NCBI RefSeq assembly: GCF_000620085.1 | Contig: NZ_KK211067.1 | Coordinates: forward strand, 108,226-172,225 | DNA length: 64,000 nucleotides | Source of the DNA: Marinobacterium jannaschii DSM 6295 | GTDB lineage: Bacteria > Pseudomonadota > Gammaproteobacteria > Pseudomonadales > Balneatricaceae | Direction of reading: 5' to 3' | In this document: piece after piece, positions 28,827 through 38,492 of the stretch | Position numbering within the stretch: the first letter of the stretch is position 1 | How the letters are laid out: each line of letters begins with the position of its first letter | Translations under genes and position numbers: made by a program | The notes under the pieces: model-generated | The model's input: the letters and a program-made list of their open reading frames with translations, nothing else | Told to the model about the DNA's origin: nothing | Databases searched by the model: none

Positions 28827-29801
28827 ATGATTGCTTTTCTGATAAAACGCTTCTTTCAGGCTGTGGTAGTGATGTTTGTCATCAGTCTGATCAGCTTCTC
28901 CATTCAGGATAATCTCGGAGACCCACTGCGTGAGCTGGTTGGCCAGTCGGTCTCGGAAGAGGAACGCCAGGCGCTGCGGGATGAGATGGGGCTGAATGAC
29001 CCTTTCCTGGTGCAGTATGCCCGCTTTGCTACCAATGCATTGCAGGGTGACCTGGGAACCTCCTATTTCTTTAAGGAACCGGCACTGGATGTAATACTCA
29101 ATAAGCTGCCGGCAACGCTGGAGCTGGTTATTGGGGCGACCCTGATCATTGTGTTGGTCTCAGTGCCTACCGGTGTGTATTCGGCAATAAAGCCCAACAG
29201 TTTCTTCTCCCGGGCGGTGATGGGGATCAGTATCGTCGGCATCTCGGTGCCGGTATTCCTGACCGCAATCGGTCTTATCTATCTGTTCTCGATCGAGCTG
29301 GGCTGGATGCCATCCTATGGCCGCGGTGAAACCGTGCCGGTATTCGGCAGCTGGGAGACCGGCTTTGTTACCGGCGATGGCCTGGCACACCTGGTGCTGC
29401 CATGCTTTACCCTGGCATCGATCATGCTGCCGCTGTTTATCCGTCTGATCCGTGCCGAGATGATGGAAGTGCTGCAGTCCGAGTATGTGAAGTTTGCCTG
29501 GGCCAAGGGGATCTCCCCGACCCGGATCTATTTCCTGCATGCGCTGAAGAACACCATGCTGCCCGTGATCACCGTAGGTGGCGTACAGATTGGCACCATG
29601 GTGGCCTATACCATCCTGACTGAAACGGTATTCCAGTGGCCGGGTATGGGCTTCCTGTTCCTGGAAGCGGTTAACCGCGTTGATACGCCGCTGATTGTGG
29701 CCTATCTGATCGTTGTCGGCGCCATCTTCGTGATCACCAATACGCTGGTCGATCTGATCTATGGTCTGGTGAATCCAACAGTCAAACTGGCAGGTAAGTA
29801 G
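28827..29801 (+). CDS. dppB: DppB-like dipeptide ABC transporter permease
   Basis: First inner-membrane permease of the peptide importer. The 324-residue protein has six membrane segments, the N-terminal IAFLIKRFFQAVVVMFVISL, and the DppB-family block FIRLIRAEMMEVLQSEYVKFAWAKGIS, where the EAA-like loop contacts the ATPases. It overlaps the next permease start by a base or two. Confidence 0.95.
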   Translation: MIAFLIKRFFQAVVVMFVISLISFSIQDNLGDPLRELVGQSVSEEERQALRDEMGLNDPFLVQYARFATNALQGDLGTSYFFKEPALDVILNKLPATLELVIGATLIIVLVSVPTGVYSAIKPNSFFSRAVMGISIVGISVPVFLTAIGLIYLFSIELGWMPSYGRGETVPVFGSWETGFVTGDGLAHLVLPCFTLASIMLPLFIRLIRAEMMEVLQSEYVKFAWAKGISPTRIYFLHALKNTMLPVITVGGVQIGTMVAYTILTETVFQWPGMGFLFLEAVNRVDTPLIVAYLIVVGAIFVITNTLVDLIYGLVNPTVKLAGK

Positions 29802-29803
29802 TG

Positions 29804-30760
29804 ATGAGCAATCAGATTCTTGAAGCGGCTCCCGCTGCGCCGACGACCTGGCAGCGGATAAAGGACAGTCACCTGTGGCACAGCTTCAGCCGCGACCGCG
29901 TTGCCCAGTTCAGCCTGGCCGTGTTCCTCAGCTTTGTGGTGATGGCACTGTTTGCACCGGCGATTGCGCCGTTTGATCCATATGACGTGTCTCAGATCGA
30001 TATCCTCGACTCCGAGATTCCGCCCAGCTGGAACGAAGATGAAGGTGATGCACGCTTCTGGCTCGGTACCGATGCCCAGGGACGTGATCTCTGGTCAACT
30101 ATACTCTATGGCACCCGTACCTCATTGCTGATCGGTCTGGCGGCCGTCGCCCTGCAGGCGCTGTTGGGTATCTGCATGGGCCTGATGGCCGGTTACTTCG
30201 GTGGCCGGATCGACAGCCTGCTGATGCGACTGGCCGACGTGCAGCTCTCTTTCTCGACCATGATGGTGGCGATCGTAGTGCTGGCGGTATTCCAGGCCAC
30301 TTTCGGTACCGAACTGTATCAGGAGCTGGCGATGTTTATGCTGATCATGGTGATCGGTATCGCCGAGTGGCCGCAATACGCCCGCACCATCCGTGCCTCG
30401 GTACTGGCTGAGAAGAAGAAAGAGTATGTGGATGCTGCCCGGGTGATGGGGCTGCGTTCGCCACGGATTATGTTCCGTCATATCCTGCCCAATACACTTT
30501 CGCCGATCCTGGTTATCTCCACGGTGCAGGTGGCCAATGCCATCATCTCCGAGGCCTCGCTCTCCTTCCTCGGGCTGGGTATGCCGGTGTCGGAGCCATC
30601 ACTGGGCTCGCTGATCTCCAGTGGCTTTGAGTATATCTTCTCCGGCTCCTGGTGGATCACGGTGATTCCGGGTGCTGTGCTGATCAGCCTGGTGCTGGTG
30701 ATGAACCTGCTGGGTGACTGGCTGCGTGACGTACTCAACCCGAAACTCTACAAGGGGTAA
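29804..30760 (+). CDS. dppC: DppC-like dipeptide ABC transporter permease
   Basis: Second permease (318 residues) with N-terminal cytoplasmic segment, FSRDRVAQFSLAVFLSFVVM membrane segment, the DppC motif LGTDAQGRDLWSTILYG, and the EAA loop EYVDAARVMGLRSPRI. A GTG one codon earlier (29801) could also start translation and overlaps dppB. A soluble loop of about 50 residues (FDPYDVSQIDILDSEIPP) is in the usual place. Confidence 0.95.
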   Translation: MSNQILEAAPAAPTTWQRIKDSHLWHSFSRDRVAQFSLAVFLSFVVMALFAPAIAPFDPYDVSQIDILDSEIPPSWNEDEGDARFWLGTDAQGRDLWSTILYGTRTSLLIGLAAVALQALLGICMGLMAGYFGGRIDSLLMRLADVQLSFSTMMVAIVVLAVFQATFGTELYQELAMFMLIMVIGIAEWPQYARTIRASVLAEKKKEYVDAARVMGLRSPRIMFRHILPNTLSPILVISTVQVANAIISEASLSFLGLGMPVSEPSLGSLISSGFEYIFSGSWWITVIPGAVLISLVLVMNLLGDWLRDVLNPKLYKG

Positions 30761-30765
30761 TAACG

Positions 30766-31779
30766 ATGGCTTTGTTAGAAGTAAAAGACCTCGAAGTAGG
30801 TTTCGGCCTGCGCAGCGGTGAAGTTAAGGCGCTGCGAAATATCAGTTTCTCCCTCGAACGCGGAGAGCGCCTGGGAGTGGTGGGCGAATCCGGTGCCGGT
30901 AAGTCGGTACTGGGCTTTGCCATCCTCAACCTGTTGTCCCGTCCGGGTTATATTTCCAATGGCGAGATCAGTTTCGAGGGTAAGAACCTGGCTGATCTGT
31001 CGGCGGCAGAACTGCGTTCGGTCAGGGGTAACCGCATCTCGATGATCTTCCAGGATCCGATGATGACCCTGAACCCGGTACTGACTATCGGTGAGCAGAT
31101 GGTGGAATGCCTGCTGGCCCATCATAAGATCAGTAAACAGGATGCCCGCAAGATCGCCCTGCAGAAGCTGCAGCAGGTGTATATCCCGTCGCCGGAAACC
31201 CGTCTGGATCAGTATCCTCACGAACTGTCCGGCGGTATGCGCCAGCGTATCGTGATCGCCATCGGCCTGCTGATGGACCCGGATATCATTATCGCCGACG
31301 AACCGACCACCGCACTGGATGTGACCATTCAGGCGGAAATCATGGAGCTGATGCTGGAGCTGTGTGAACGTAACAACGTGGCACTGATCCTGATCACCCA
31401 TGATCTGGGGGTTGTCTCCCAGGTAACACAGAAGACCATCGTGATGTACGCCGGCCGTATTATTGAGCAGGGGCCGACCAAAGAGATCATCAACGATGCC
31501 CAGCATCCTTATACCCAGGGTCTGATGAACGCACTGCCACAGATGGGCATCCCGGGCCAGCGCCTGAATCAGATCCGTGGTTCGATGCCTCCGCTGCAGC
31601 GCATCCCGACCGGTTGCGCCTTCAATCCGCGCTGTAACTATGTAATGGAAAGCTGCAAACACAACCTGCCGGAGTTTACCCAGTCCGGAGGCTGTCAGGT
31701 GGCCTGTCATATGGTGGCGGAGATGAAACGAGAAGAACAGGCGGCGCGTCTGCAGTCGCAGGAGGTAGGACAGGAATGA
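30766..31779 (+). CDS. dppD: DppD-like peptide ABC transporter ATPase
   Basis: ATP-binding subunit, 337 residues. Walker A GESGAGKS (about residues 42-49), Q-loop [12 protein letters not shown], signature LSGGMRQR, Walker [14 protein letters not shown] and H-loop ITHDLG. The C-terminal OppD-type domain has the cysteine cluster [19 protein letters not shown], four cysteines seen in a family [4Fe-4S]-like extension. Overlaps dppF by four bases (ATGA). Confidence 0.96.
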   Translation: MALLEVKDLEVGFGLRSGEVKALRNISFSLERGERLGVVGESGAGKSVLGFAILNLLSRPGYISNGEISFEGKNLADLSAAELRSVRGNRISMIFQDPMMTLNPVLTIGEQMVECLLAHHKISKQDARKIALQKLQQVYIPSPETRLDQYPHELSGGMRQRIVIAIGLLMDPDIIIADEPTTALDVTIQAEIMELMLELCERNNVALILITHDLGVVSQVTQKTIVMYAGRIIEQGPTKEIINDAQHPYTQGLMNALPQMGIPGQRLNQIRGSMPPLQRIPTGCAFNPRCNYVMESCKHNLPEFTQSGGCQVACHMVAEMKREEQAARLQSQEVGQE

Positions 31780-32855
31780 ATAACATGACTGAACAGCATT
31801 CTGTGACGGCTGCCGAGGCCGCCGTAACGCAAAACAGCGAAACCGCACAGGAAAGCCTGGTACAGATCGATGACCTGTATAAGAAGTTTTCTATCTCCGG
31901 TGATTTCCTCGACCAGCTCAAGTTCAAGGGCGGCAAGCTGGTGCGTGAACAGGAGCATGTGCACGCCATCAACGGCGTCAGCCTCGAAGTGATGCGCGGC
32001 GAAGCACTCTGCGTGGTGGGAGAATCCGGTTGTGGTAAATCCACCGTAGCGCGTACCGTGATGGGGCTGCTGAAACCCTCCGCAGGTTCAGTCAGCTATC
32101 AGGGAGAGCGTATCGATAACCTGAATGATCGCCAGCTGATGCCCTATCGCCGCAAGATGCAGATGATCTTCCAGAACCCTTATGCCTCGCTGAATCCGCG
32201 TATGACCATTCAGGAAACCCTGATGGAGCCGGTGGCACTGCATAACCCGAACTGGAACGCCACCGAAGTACGCGACAAGGTGCATGAAGTGATGTTCTCG
32301 GTCGGTATCGATCCGAGCTGGGGCGAGCGTTACTCCCATGAGTTCTCCGGTGGTCAGCGTCAGCGTATCAGTATCGCCCGCGCCCTGGCGGTCGATCCGG
32401 AGTTTATCGTTGCCGATGAGCCGATCTCGGCACTGGACGTATCGATACAGGCGCAGGTGCTTAATCTGCTGATGGACGCCCAGGAACAGCGTAACCTGAC
32501 CTACCTGTTTATTACCCATGACCTGTCGGTGGTCGAGCACTTTGGTACCCGGGTGGCGGTGATGTATCTCGGTACTTTATGCGAACTGGCACCGACCCGA
32601 ACCCTGTTTGCCAAACCTCGACACCCCTATACTCAGGCACTGATGTCAGCGATTCCGCGACTGGAGGATGACCGCCCGCAGCATATTAAGCTGACCGGCG
32701 AAGTGCCGACCCCGGTTAACCTGCCGTCCGGTTGTGTTTTCCACGGCCGTTGCCCTTACGCCAACGACCGCTGCAAACAGCAGATACCGCAGCTGATCAC
32801 CACCGATGAAGGTGGCCAGGTTGCCTGCCATGCGGTGGAAGAGGGGCGCATCTAG
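31776..32855 (+). CDS. dppF: DppF-like peptide ABC transporter ATPase
   Basis: Second ATPase, 359 residues, with a longer N-terminus (about 25 extra residues). Walker A GESGCGKS (near residue 87), signature FSGGQRQRISIARAL, Walker B FIVADEPISALDV, and C-terminal cysteine-containing VFHGRCPYANDRCK. Coupled to dppD by ATGA. With dppB, dppC and the SBP it makes a complete peptide importer. Confidence 0.96.
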   Translation: MNNMTEQHSVTAAEAAVTQNSETAQESLVQIDDLYKKFSISGDFLDQLKFKGGKLVREQEHVHAINGVSLEVMRGEALCVVGESGCGKSTVARTVMGLLKPSAGSVSYQGERIDNLNDRQLMPYRRKMQMIFQNPYASLNPRMTIQETLMEPVALHNPNWNATEVRDKVHEVMFSVGIDPSWGERYSHEFSGGQRQRISIARALAVDPEFIVADEPISALDVSIQAQVLNLLMDAQEQRNLTYLFITHDLSVVEHFGTRVAVMYLGTLCELAPTRTLFAKPRHPYTQALMSAIPRLEDDRPQHIKLTGEVPTPVNLPSGCVFHGRCPYANDRCKQQIPQLITTDEGGQVACHAVEEGRI

Positions 32856-32863
32856 AGAACAGC

Positions 32864-32971
32864 GGCAAGTGAGAAGCCAGCAGCTGAAAGCAAAGCGGAC
32901 AGCCTGGTCACTTGCCCTGAACTGATAACTTTCTGCTTGGAGCTTAAAGCTATTGTCTTGCAGCTCCGAGC
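32864..32971. repeat. Two inverted repeats between dppF and the M14 peptidase
   Basis: GGCAAGTGA/TCACTTGCC (32864-32872 and 32908-32916, perfect) followed by GCTTGGAGCT/AGCTCCGAGC (32935-32944 and 32962-32971, nine of ten). The second ends just before the ribosome site GCGAGGA. No T-run follows. Confidence 0.7.
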
Positions 32972-32985
32972 GTAGCGAGGATTTT

Positions 32986-34113
32986 ATGCTGAAGATCAGC
33001 AGTGGTTTTGATGCCGGTAACATCGAAGTGCTCGACGCCGGGCGTAGCGACGATATCCAGCTGGCGATTCGTAAGGATAACAACTCCGATTTCTTCCAGT
33101 GGTTCCATTACCGGGTGCAGGGGGCGATGGATCAGGCGCTGAAGATGCGCCTGTGCAATGCCTCAGAGGCCGCCTATGTGGATGGCTGGGATGATTACCA
33201 GGCCGTCGCCTCCTATGACCGCAAGTACTGGTTCCGGGTACCGACCCGCTATGACAACGGCGAGCTGGTGATTGAGCATGAGCCGGAACAGAACAGCATC
33301 TACTATGCCTACTTTGCCCCCTACAGCTATGAGCGTCACCTCGACCTGATCGGCTGGGCACAGCAGTCACCGCTGGTTGCCGTAGAGGATCTGGGGACAA
33401 CCCTGGATGGCCGCGATATGAACCTGCTGCGGATCGGCGAGCCATCGCCGGAGAAAAAGGTGATCTGGCTGACCGCCCGCCAGCATCCGGGTGAAACCAT
33501 GGCTGAATGGTGCATGGAAGGCTTTCTCGACAGTCTGCTGGATAGTACGAACGCCCAGGCCCGCCGTCTGTTACAGCGAGCGGTGGTCTACGCCGTGCCC
33601 AATATGAATCCCGATGGTGCTGCCCGCGGGCATCTGCGAACCAATGCAGTCGGTGCGAATCTAAACCGTGAATGGCAGACGCCGACGCCAGAGCGCAGCC
33701 CTGAGGTACTGGTAGTACGTGAGGCGATGGAGCGCAGCGGTGTTGACCTGTTTCTTGACCTGCACGGTGATGAAGCCCTGCCGGTGAACTTTATTGCCGG
33801 CCAGCTGGGCGTGCCAACCGCCAGTGAGGCTGTACTGCAACAGGAACACCAGTTTGAGCTGGACCTGATGGCGGCCAGTGCCGATTTCCAGATGGAACGC
33901 GGCTACGAGCCTGGCAAGTTTGGCGAAGAGACGATGACGATCGCGGCAAACTGGGTCGGCCATCGCTTCGATTGCCCGGCCATGACACTGGAGATGCCGT
34001 TCAAGGATCATGACCTGATGCCGGACCCCGAACAGGGCTGGTCTGCCGAGCGCTCCATGCGCCTGGGTGAGGCGTTGCTGTTCCCGTTGACGCGCTGGCT
34101 GGAACCTCAGTGA
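32986..34113 (+). CDS. M14-family zinc carboxypeptidase
   Basis: Predicted cytoplasmic metallocarboxypeptidase of 375 residues with no signal peptide. The N-terminal 125 residues form a separate beta domain (LQLAIRKDNNSDFFQWF-type) seen in cytosolic carboxypeptidases; the catalytic M14 domain follows with zinc motif RQHPGETMAEW (HxxE) and the later DLHGDE, plus a C-terminal glutamate in MTLEMPFK. The start is ATG 32986 after GCGAGGA; the frame to 32953 is rejected. Its place after dppBCDF suggests it trims imported peptides, but substrates are unknown. Confidence 0.9.
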   Translation: MLKISSGFDAGNIEVLDAGRSDDIQLAIRKDNNSDFFQWFHYRVQGAMDQALKMRLCNASEAAYVDGWDDYQAVASYDRKYWFRVPTRYDNGELVIEHEPEQNSIYYAYFAPYSYERHLDLIGWAQQSPLVAVEDLGTTLDGRDMNLLRIGEPSPEKKVIWLTARQHPGETMAEWCMEGFLDSLLDSTNAQARRLLQRAVVYAVPNMNPDGAARGHLRTNAVGANLNREWQTPTPERSPEVLVVREAMERSGVDLFLDLHGDEALPVNFIAGQLGVPTASEAVLQQEHQFELDLMAASADFQMERGYEPGKFGEETMTIAANWVGHRFDCPAMTLEMPFKDHDLMPDPEQGWSAERSMRLGEALLFPLTRWLEPQ

Positions 34114-34160
34114 AACTGATGCCGGTGAACGCCTTTAACCGGCTGGGGGGATAATCCACT

Positions 34161-35117
34161 ATGGAAATTCGCTGGCTGGATGACTTTATCGCCCTGGCGA
34201 AGACCCGTCATTTTTCGCGTGCGGCAGATGACCGCAACGTGACACAGCCGACCCTGAGCCGGCGTATCAAGCTGTTGGAAGATGAGATGGGGGTTACCCT
34301 GATCGACCGCAACAGCCTGCCACTGGCGCTAACCCCGGCCGGGGAGGTTTTTCTGGCCGGGGCAGAGCAGATCTCCCGGATTGCCAGGGAGACCAAGGCC
34401 CGCTGTGGTGAAATCCGTGAAAGTGAGGCCAACACCCTCAGTTTCGCCACCACCCAGACGCTCTATCTCAGCCTCTACCGCAGCTGGCTGCAGCCGCTGT
34501 CCGAGGCGCAAGGCATTGCTGTCGAGCTGAACCTTAATTCCACCGCCTGGGTCGGGGCCGATTTCGTCAGTGCCCTGCATCAGGGGCAGTGCGACCTGGC
34601 CCTGTTTTTCTGGCACCCGGCGATGGAAGCGATCCGCGAACTGGACGAAGACCGCTTCGAACACCTGGTTATCGGCCATGAAACACTGGTGCCGGTGTCC
34701 GCGCTGGATGATTCCGGCCAGCCGTTGTACCGCTTGCCGGGTGAGCACAAGACTCCGCTGCCCTATATCGGTTACAACGATGCCTCATTCCTGCGCCCGG
34801 TGATCGCCCAGAACCTGCAACAGCAGCTGGTGCCTCCGAACCTAATCACCATGAACGAGAATGTACACTCGGTCAGCGTGAAGGCCATGATCAAAGAGGG
34901 CTTTGGTTTTGGCTGGGTGCCGCGTCGGTTGGTGGAAGACAGCCTTAGCTATAACTCACTGGCACTGGCCGGAGGCAGTGAGTGGAATATTCCGCTGCAG
35001 ATCCGCCTTTTCCGGGCCAGAGACAATACACATCCGAACCTGCAGGCGCTGTGGCAGTTGCTACAGGCTGAGGCGCTCAACAGTGGCGCTAATCCCCAGC
35101 TGCAGTCTGAAAAATAA
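34161..35117 (+). CDS. LysR-family transcriptional regulator
   Basis: The 318-residue protein has an N-terminal winged helix-turn-helix (MEIRWLDDFIALAKTRHFSRAADDRNVTQPTLSRRIKLLEDEMG) and a LysR effector domain. It lies between the M14 peptidase and the pepQ-type gene, all on the plus strand. It may control the peptide locus, but a LysR regulator usually faces a divergent target, and none is present here. The target is therefore inferred from context only. Confidence 0.9.
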   Translation: MEIRWLDDFIALAKTRHFSRAADDRNVTQPTLSRRIKLLEDEMGVTLIDRNSLPLALTPAGEVFLAGAEQISRIARETKARCGEIRESEANTLSFATTQTLYLSLYRSWLQPLSEAQGIAVELNLNSTAWVGADFVSALHQGQCDLALFFWHPAMEAIRELDEDRFEHLVIGHETLVPVSALDDSGQPLYRLPGEHKTPLPYIGYNDASFLRPVIAQNLQQQLVPPNLITMNENVHSVSVKAMIKEGFGFGWVPRRLVEDSLSYNSLALAGGSEWNIPLQIRLFRARDNTHPNLQALWQLLQAEALNSGANPQLQSEK

Positions 35118-35129
35118 TAAGAGGATTCA

Positions 35130-36449
35130 ATGGATCAGCGTTTCATTCGTCATATTGAACAGCTGCAGAACAGCAGCGAACAGCACTGCAGTGAATACGG
35201 CTTCGATGGTTTACTGATCGGCTCCGGAGCAATTCGCCATCGCTTCAGGGACGACACCCACTATCCGTTTCGTGCCAATCCGCAGTTTCTGCAATGGCTG
35301 CCATTCCTCGGCGAGCATCCGGACTGCTGGCTGCTGGTCCGCACAGGACGCAAGCCGCTGCTGCTGTATCATTTTCCGCAGGACTTCTGGCACATGACGC
35401 CGGAGCTGCCCTCTGACTGGTGGACGGATAGTTTTGAAATCCTGCCCTATAGTCAGCCCGCCGAGCTGCAGGCCGCACTGCCTGCCAGTCTCCGCCTGGC
35501 GGTATTGAGTGAGCAGTCACTGACTGAGATGGCCCCGCAATGGCAGCTCAACCCGGCTGAGCTGCTGGCTGCACTGGATTACCAGCGGGCAGTTAAAAGT
35601 GAGTGGGAGCAGCATTGCCTGCGTCAGGCCAACCGGATCGCTGTGACCGGACATCGGGCGGCAGAGCAGGCTTTCCTCAGTGGTCAGAGCGAATACCAGA
35701 TCCACCAGAGCTACCTGAATGCGATTGACCATAACGAACGGGACATGCCCTACGATAATATCGTCGCACTCAATGAGCATGCCGCCGTATTGCACTATCA
35801 GTTCCAGCAGCGCCAGGCGCCGGAATCTGTTCGTTCCCTGCTGATCGATGCCGGTGCCAGCTATCTGGGATATGCCGCTGATATCACCCGTACCTTTGCC
35901 AATAAGGAAAGTCATGACGGGGGGCTGTTCGCAGAGCTGATTACAGGGCTGGACAAAGCGCAGTGCAGGTTGATGGATCAGGTCAGGGCCGGCGTTGATT
36001 TTGTTGAACTGCATCAGGCTATGCACCGGATGATTGCCGCTTTGCTGAACGACAGCGGGTTGGTGAGTGCTGACATTGATCGCCAGCTGGCGCAGGGTAT
36101 CACCCGTACCTTTTTCCCCCATGGCCTGGGGCACTTTCTTGGCTTGCAGGTGCACGATGTCGGAGGCTGGCAGCAGGATGCTGCAGGTAATCAGCGCCAG
36201 CCGCCCGTGGAGCATCCGTTCCTGCGCCTGACCCGGACGCTGCAGGCGGGCCAGGTGATCACGGTGGAGCCGGGGCTCTATTTTATTCCGATGTTGTTGC
36301 AGCAGCTGCGTAACAGTGAGGCGTCGGAAACGGTGAACTGGGCGCTGGTGGAGAGGCTGCAGCCTTTCGGCGGTATCCGCATCGAGGATAATGTGCTGAT
36401 TATGGCGGAAGGAAACGAGAACTTTACCCGGGATGCTTTTACGCAATAG
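35130..36449 (+). CDS. pepQ: Xaa-Pro dipeptidase (PepQ/M24B)
   Basis: Manganese-dependent dipeptidase that cleaves dipeptides with C-terminal proline. The 439-residue length fits E. coli PepQ (443). Dinuclear metal site: DAGASYLGYAADITRTF (two aspartates), HGLGHFLGLQVHD histidine, VEPGLYF glutamate and a late glutamate in GIRIEDNVL. The N-terminal half is the creatinase-type domain. It starts 12 bases after the LysR stop and is probably cotranscribed. Dipeptide import and PepQ fit together as a nutrient route. Confidence 0.95.
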   Translation: MDQRFIRHIEQLQNSSEQHCSEYGFDGLLIGSGAIRHRFRDDTHYPFRANPQFLQWLPFLGEHPDCWLLVRTGRKPLLLYHFPQDFWHMTPELPSDWWTDSFEILPYSQPAELQAALPASLRLAVLSEQSLTEMAPQWQLNPAELLAALDYQRAVKSEWEQHCLRQANRIAVTGHRAAEQAFLSGQSEYQIHQSYLNAIDHNERDMPYDNIVALNEHAAVLHYQFQQRQAPESVRSLLIDAGASYLGYAADITRTFANKESHDGGLFAELITGLDKAQCRLMDQVRAGVDFVELHQAMHRMIAALLNDSGLVSADIDRQLAQGITRTFFPHGLGHFLGLQVHDVGGWQQDAAGNQRQPPVEHPFLRLTRTLQAGQVITVEPGLYFIPMLLQQLRNSEASETVNWALVERLQPFGGIRIEDNVLIMAEGNENFTRDAFTQ

Positions 36450-36459
36450 CCTCGGCGTT

Positions 36460-36483
36460 TCAGGCCCGAACTCAGAGGCCTGA
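36460..36483 (+). repeat. Inverted repeat after pepQ
   Basis: TCAGGCC/GGCCTGA, seven-bp arms with a ten-base loop, 10 bases after the pepQ stop. No T-run follows. Confidence 0.6.
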
Positions 36484-36618
36484 CCGGACCCGATCCCCCG
36501 TCAGTCAAAGTGGCGCAGGGTCGGGTTTGCTGTACCTGCGAAAACTGTTAGTGTGATGCCACAATAGCGCCATCACTGACCGTTGGCGCTGAAAAGGATG
36601 CAAAGGTAACAACAGACA

Positions 36619-37656
36619 ATGAGCCGCCGCGACGATTTCGAAATGCCTGATCTAGGCCCCGCTGAACCCGACCGGGCACCCCGCTATCAGGATAAGGGCA
36701 ACAGTGCCGCAAAACCTGCCCCCCAGCTTCCCGTTCAACCCAGTGGCCCAGGCTGGATCTATTCCTTTGTAATGATTGTGCTGGTCGTTGCAATCGCGGG
36801 TATCGCCTACTGGAACCTGTTGCTACAGGAGACGCTGGATAAGCGCGAGCAACAGCTGAGCCAGATGCAGAGCAGCCTGACGGATATCAAACAGCTGATG
36901 AATATTGCCGAGTCCAGTGCCGAGCAGTCAGGCCAGACCATGCAACAACAGCTGAATAGCGTACGCGGAACGGCCGAGCAGAAGTATAAACACTTTGACT
37001 CCGAGATCGCCAAGCTCTGGACCATTGCCTATCAGCGTAACAAGCCGAAGCTGGAATCTCAGGATAAGACCCTTAAAGCACAGGATAAGACTCTCAAGGA
37101 GCAGGCGGACAGCCTGGCGGCCAATGCCAGTGCCATCAGCCAGCAGGCAAAAGTACTGGAGAGTCAGCAACAGGCATTGGCGCTGCAGGAAAAATCGCTG
37201 GCTTCTCTTGAGCGTCAGCTGAAAGCCAGTGAGAAGAAAAACAGCGCACTGGAGCAGAAGCTGGCCGCACTGGATAAATCACTGGGCAAGCAGCTCAGCT
37301 CACTGAAAAGCGAACAGCAGCAACAGCTTCAGGCTGCGGCGGCAAAACAGGACAGCCGCCTGAAAGATCAGTTGGCCAGGACGCAGACTCAGCTCAGTGC
37401 CGATGCCGAAGCAATGACCGAGCAGCAGAATGAACTGCTGAATGCCCAGCGTGAGCTGACCGATCGTCTGGCTGAGCTGGAACTGAAGCAGCGTGCCGCC
37501 AGCAGCGGTCAGTCCCTGGAGCGGCGGGTGAAAACCAACGAACAGGCCGTACAGGCGTTTGATAGTGCCCGCCGTCAATTGAATCGTGATCTGCTGCAGG
37601 TGCGTCAGAAACTCAACAATCTGCAGCTGAAAATCGAGCAGGCCAGAATCCGCTAA
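36619..37656 (+). CDS. Inner-membrane protein with long coiled coil, function unknown
   Basis: Unrecognised 345-residue protein. A short proline-rich cytoplasmic N-terminus (about residues 1-45) is followed by one membrane segment (IYSFVMIVLVVAIAGIAYW, about 48-66) and then nearly 270 residues of charged, glutamine- and lysine-rich coiled coil, probably periplasmic. The direct repeat KTLKAQDKTLKEQ is visible in the coil. The layout resembles envelope or division proteins that form long rods, but I cannot assign a family. It stands alone between pepQ and thpR. Confidence 0.8.
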   Translation: MSRRDDFEMPDLGPAEPDRAPRYQDKGNSAAKPAPQLPVQPSGPGWIYSFVMIVLVVAIAGIAYWNLLLQETLDKREQQLSQMQSSLTDIKQLMNIAESSAEQSGQTMQQQLNSVRGTAEQKYKHFDSEIAKLWTIAYQRNKPKLESQDKTLKAQDKTLKEQADSLAANASAISQQAKVLESQQQALALQEKSLASLERQLKASEKKNSALEQKLAALDKSLGKQLSSLKSEQQQQLQAAAAKQDSRLKDQLARTQTQLSADAEAMTEQQNELLNAQRELTDRLAELELKQRAASSGQSLERRVKTNEQAVQAFDSARRQLNRDLLQVRQKLNNLQLKIEQARIR

Positions 37657-37898
37657 GCGCTGTCAGCCCAGGTCACCTCTTGCCTTGCGAACACGAGCAG
37701 AGGGTGGCCGGGGCTGCGTTTTCAGCATAGTGTTGTCGTGCCGGTGACTGGCATATTGGATTTTTGAATCCTATTCTGCAAAGCTTGAGAGACCGATAAC
37801 CTTACAATTCAGGTAGAAATTATCCGCATGTCATTGTCAGGCAGGGCGCCAGGCGGCAAAATACACGGTTTGATTAATAATCAGGCGAATACACGTTA
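37657..37898. other. Intergenic region before thpR
   Basis: About 240 bases. GATTAATAATC, a short palindrome, lies at 37870-37880. It should carry the thpR promoter. No gene seen. Confidence 0.3.
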
Positions 37899-38462
37899 AT
37901 GAAAATCCGTGCGTTTTTTGCACTGACTCTGCCGGACGCCGTGGTGCGCTGGCTGGCGGATCATGCCGATACCCTGTGTGAATTCGACCGTAAGATGGAA
38001 GTGCAGTGGGTGGATTCTGAAAACTACCACCTGACCCTCTCTTTTCTGGGAGATATCACGCTGGATCAGGTGGATCGTCTGGAGGCTGTAGCCCGGGAGC
38101 GACTGCAAGACGTTACCTCGCTTCAGATCCATATAAACGATACCCGCTACTATCGCGTTAACAAAAAGAATGCGCTGGTGGCGGCGATACCGCTGCACAG
38201 CGATGAGCTGATCCGCCTGCACGATGCGACGCTGGAAATTGCCGAAAGCGCCGACGTCGAGTGTGAAGACCGTGACTTTATGCCGCATATCACACTGGGC
38301 CGGATTCCGGGCAAGAAAAGCAACTTTCAGCCACCGGAGATGTGGCCTGAGGTTGATCTGATCAGCCTGGCAGACTCCGTGGTGCTGTTCCAGAGCAAGC
38401 CCGGAGAGCGTGGCTCCATCTACACGCCGCTATTTGAGATTCCGTTGCAAGACCTCGCCTGA
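37899..38462 (+). CDS. thpR: ThpR/LigT-type 2'-5' RNA ligase or cyclic phosphodiesterase
   Basis: The 187-residue protein has both HxT motifs of the 2H phosphoesterase superfamily: YHLTLSFLGD near residue 44 and PHITLGRI near residue 128. E. coli ThpR joins or cleaves 2'-5' linked tRNA halves in vitro; the cellular role is unclear. It starts at ATG 37899 and is followed 30 bases later by trhP. Confidence 0.9.
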   Translation: MKIRAFFALTLPDAVVRWLADHADTLCEFDRKMEVQWVDSENYHLTLSFLGDITLDQVDRLEAVARERLQDVTSLQIHINDTRYYRVNKKNALVAAIPLHSDELIRLHDATLEIAESADVECEDRDFMPHITLGRIPGKKSNFQPPEMWPEVDLISLADSVVLFQSKPGERGSIYTPLFEIPLQDLA

Positions 38463-38492
38463 TACTCCCTGACTCCAACTGCTGAGACACCC

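Noticed and set aside
30775-31848. Long open frame opposite dppD
   Set aside because: Shadow of a well-supported ATPase gene; the sequence is rich in H, Q and R without domain signals.
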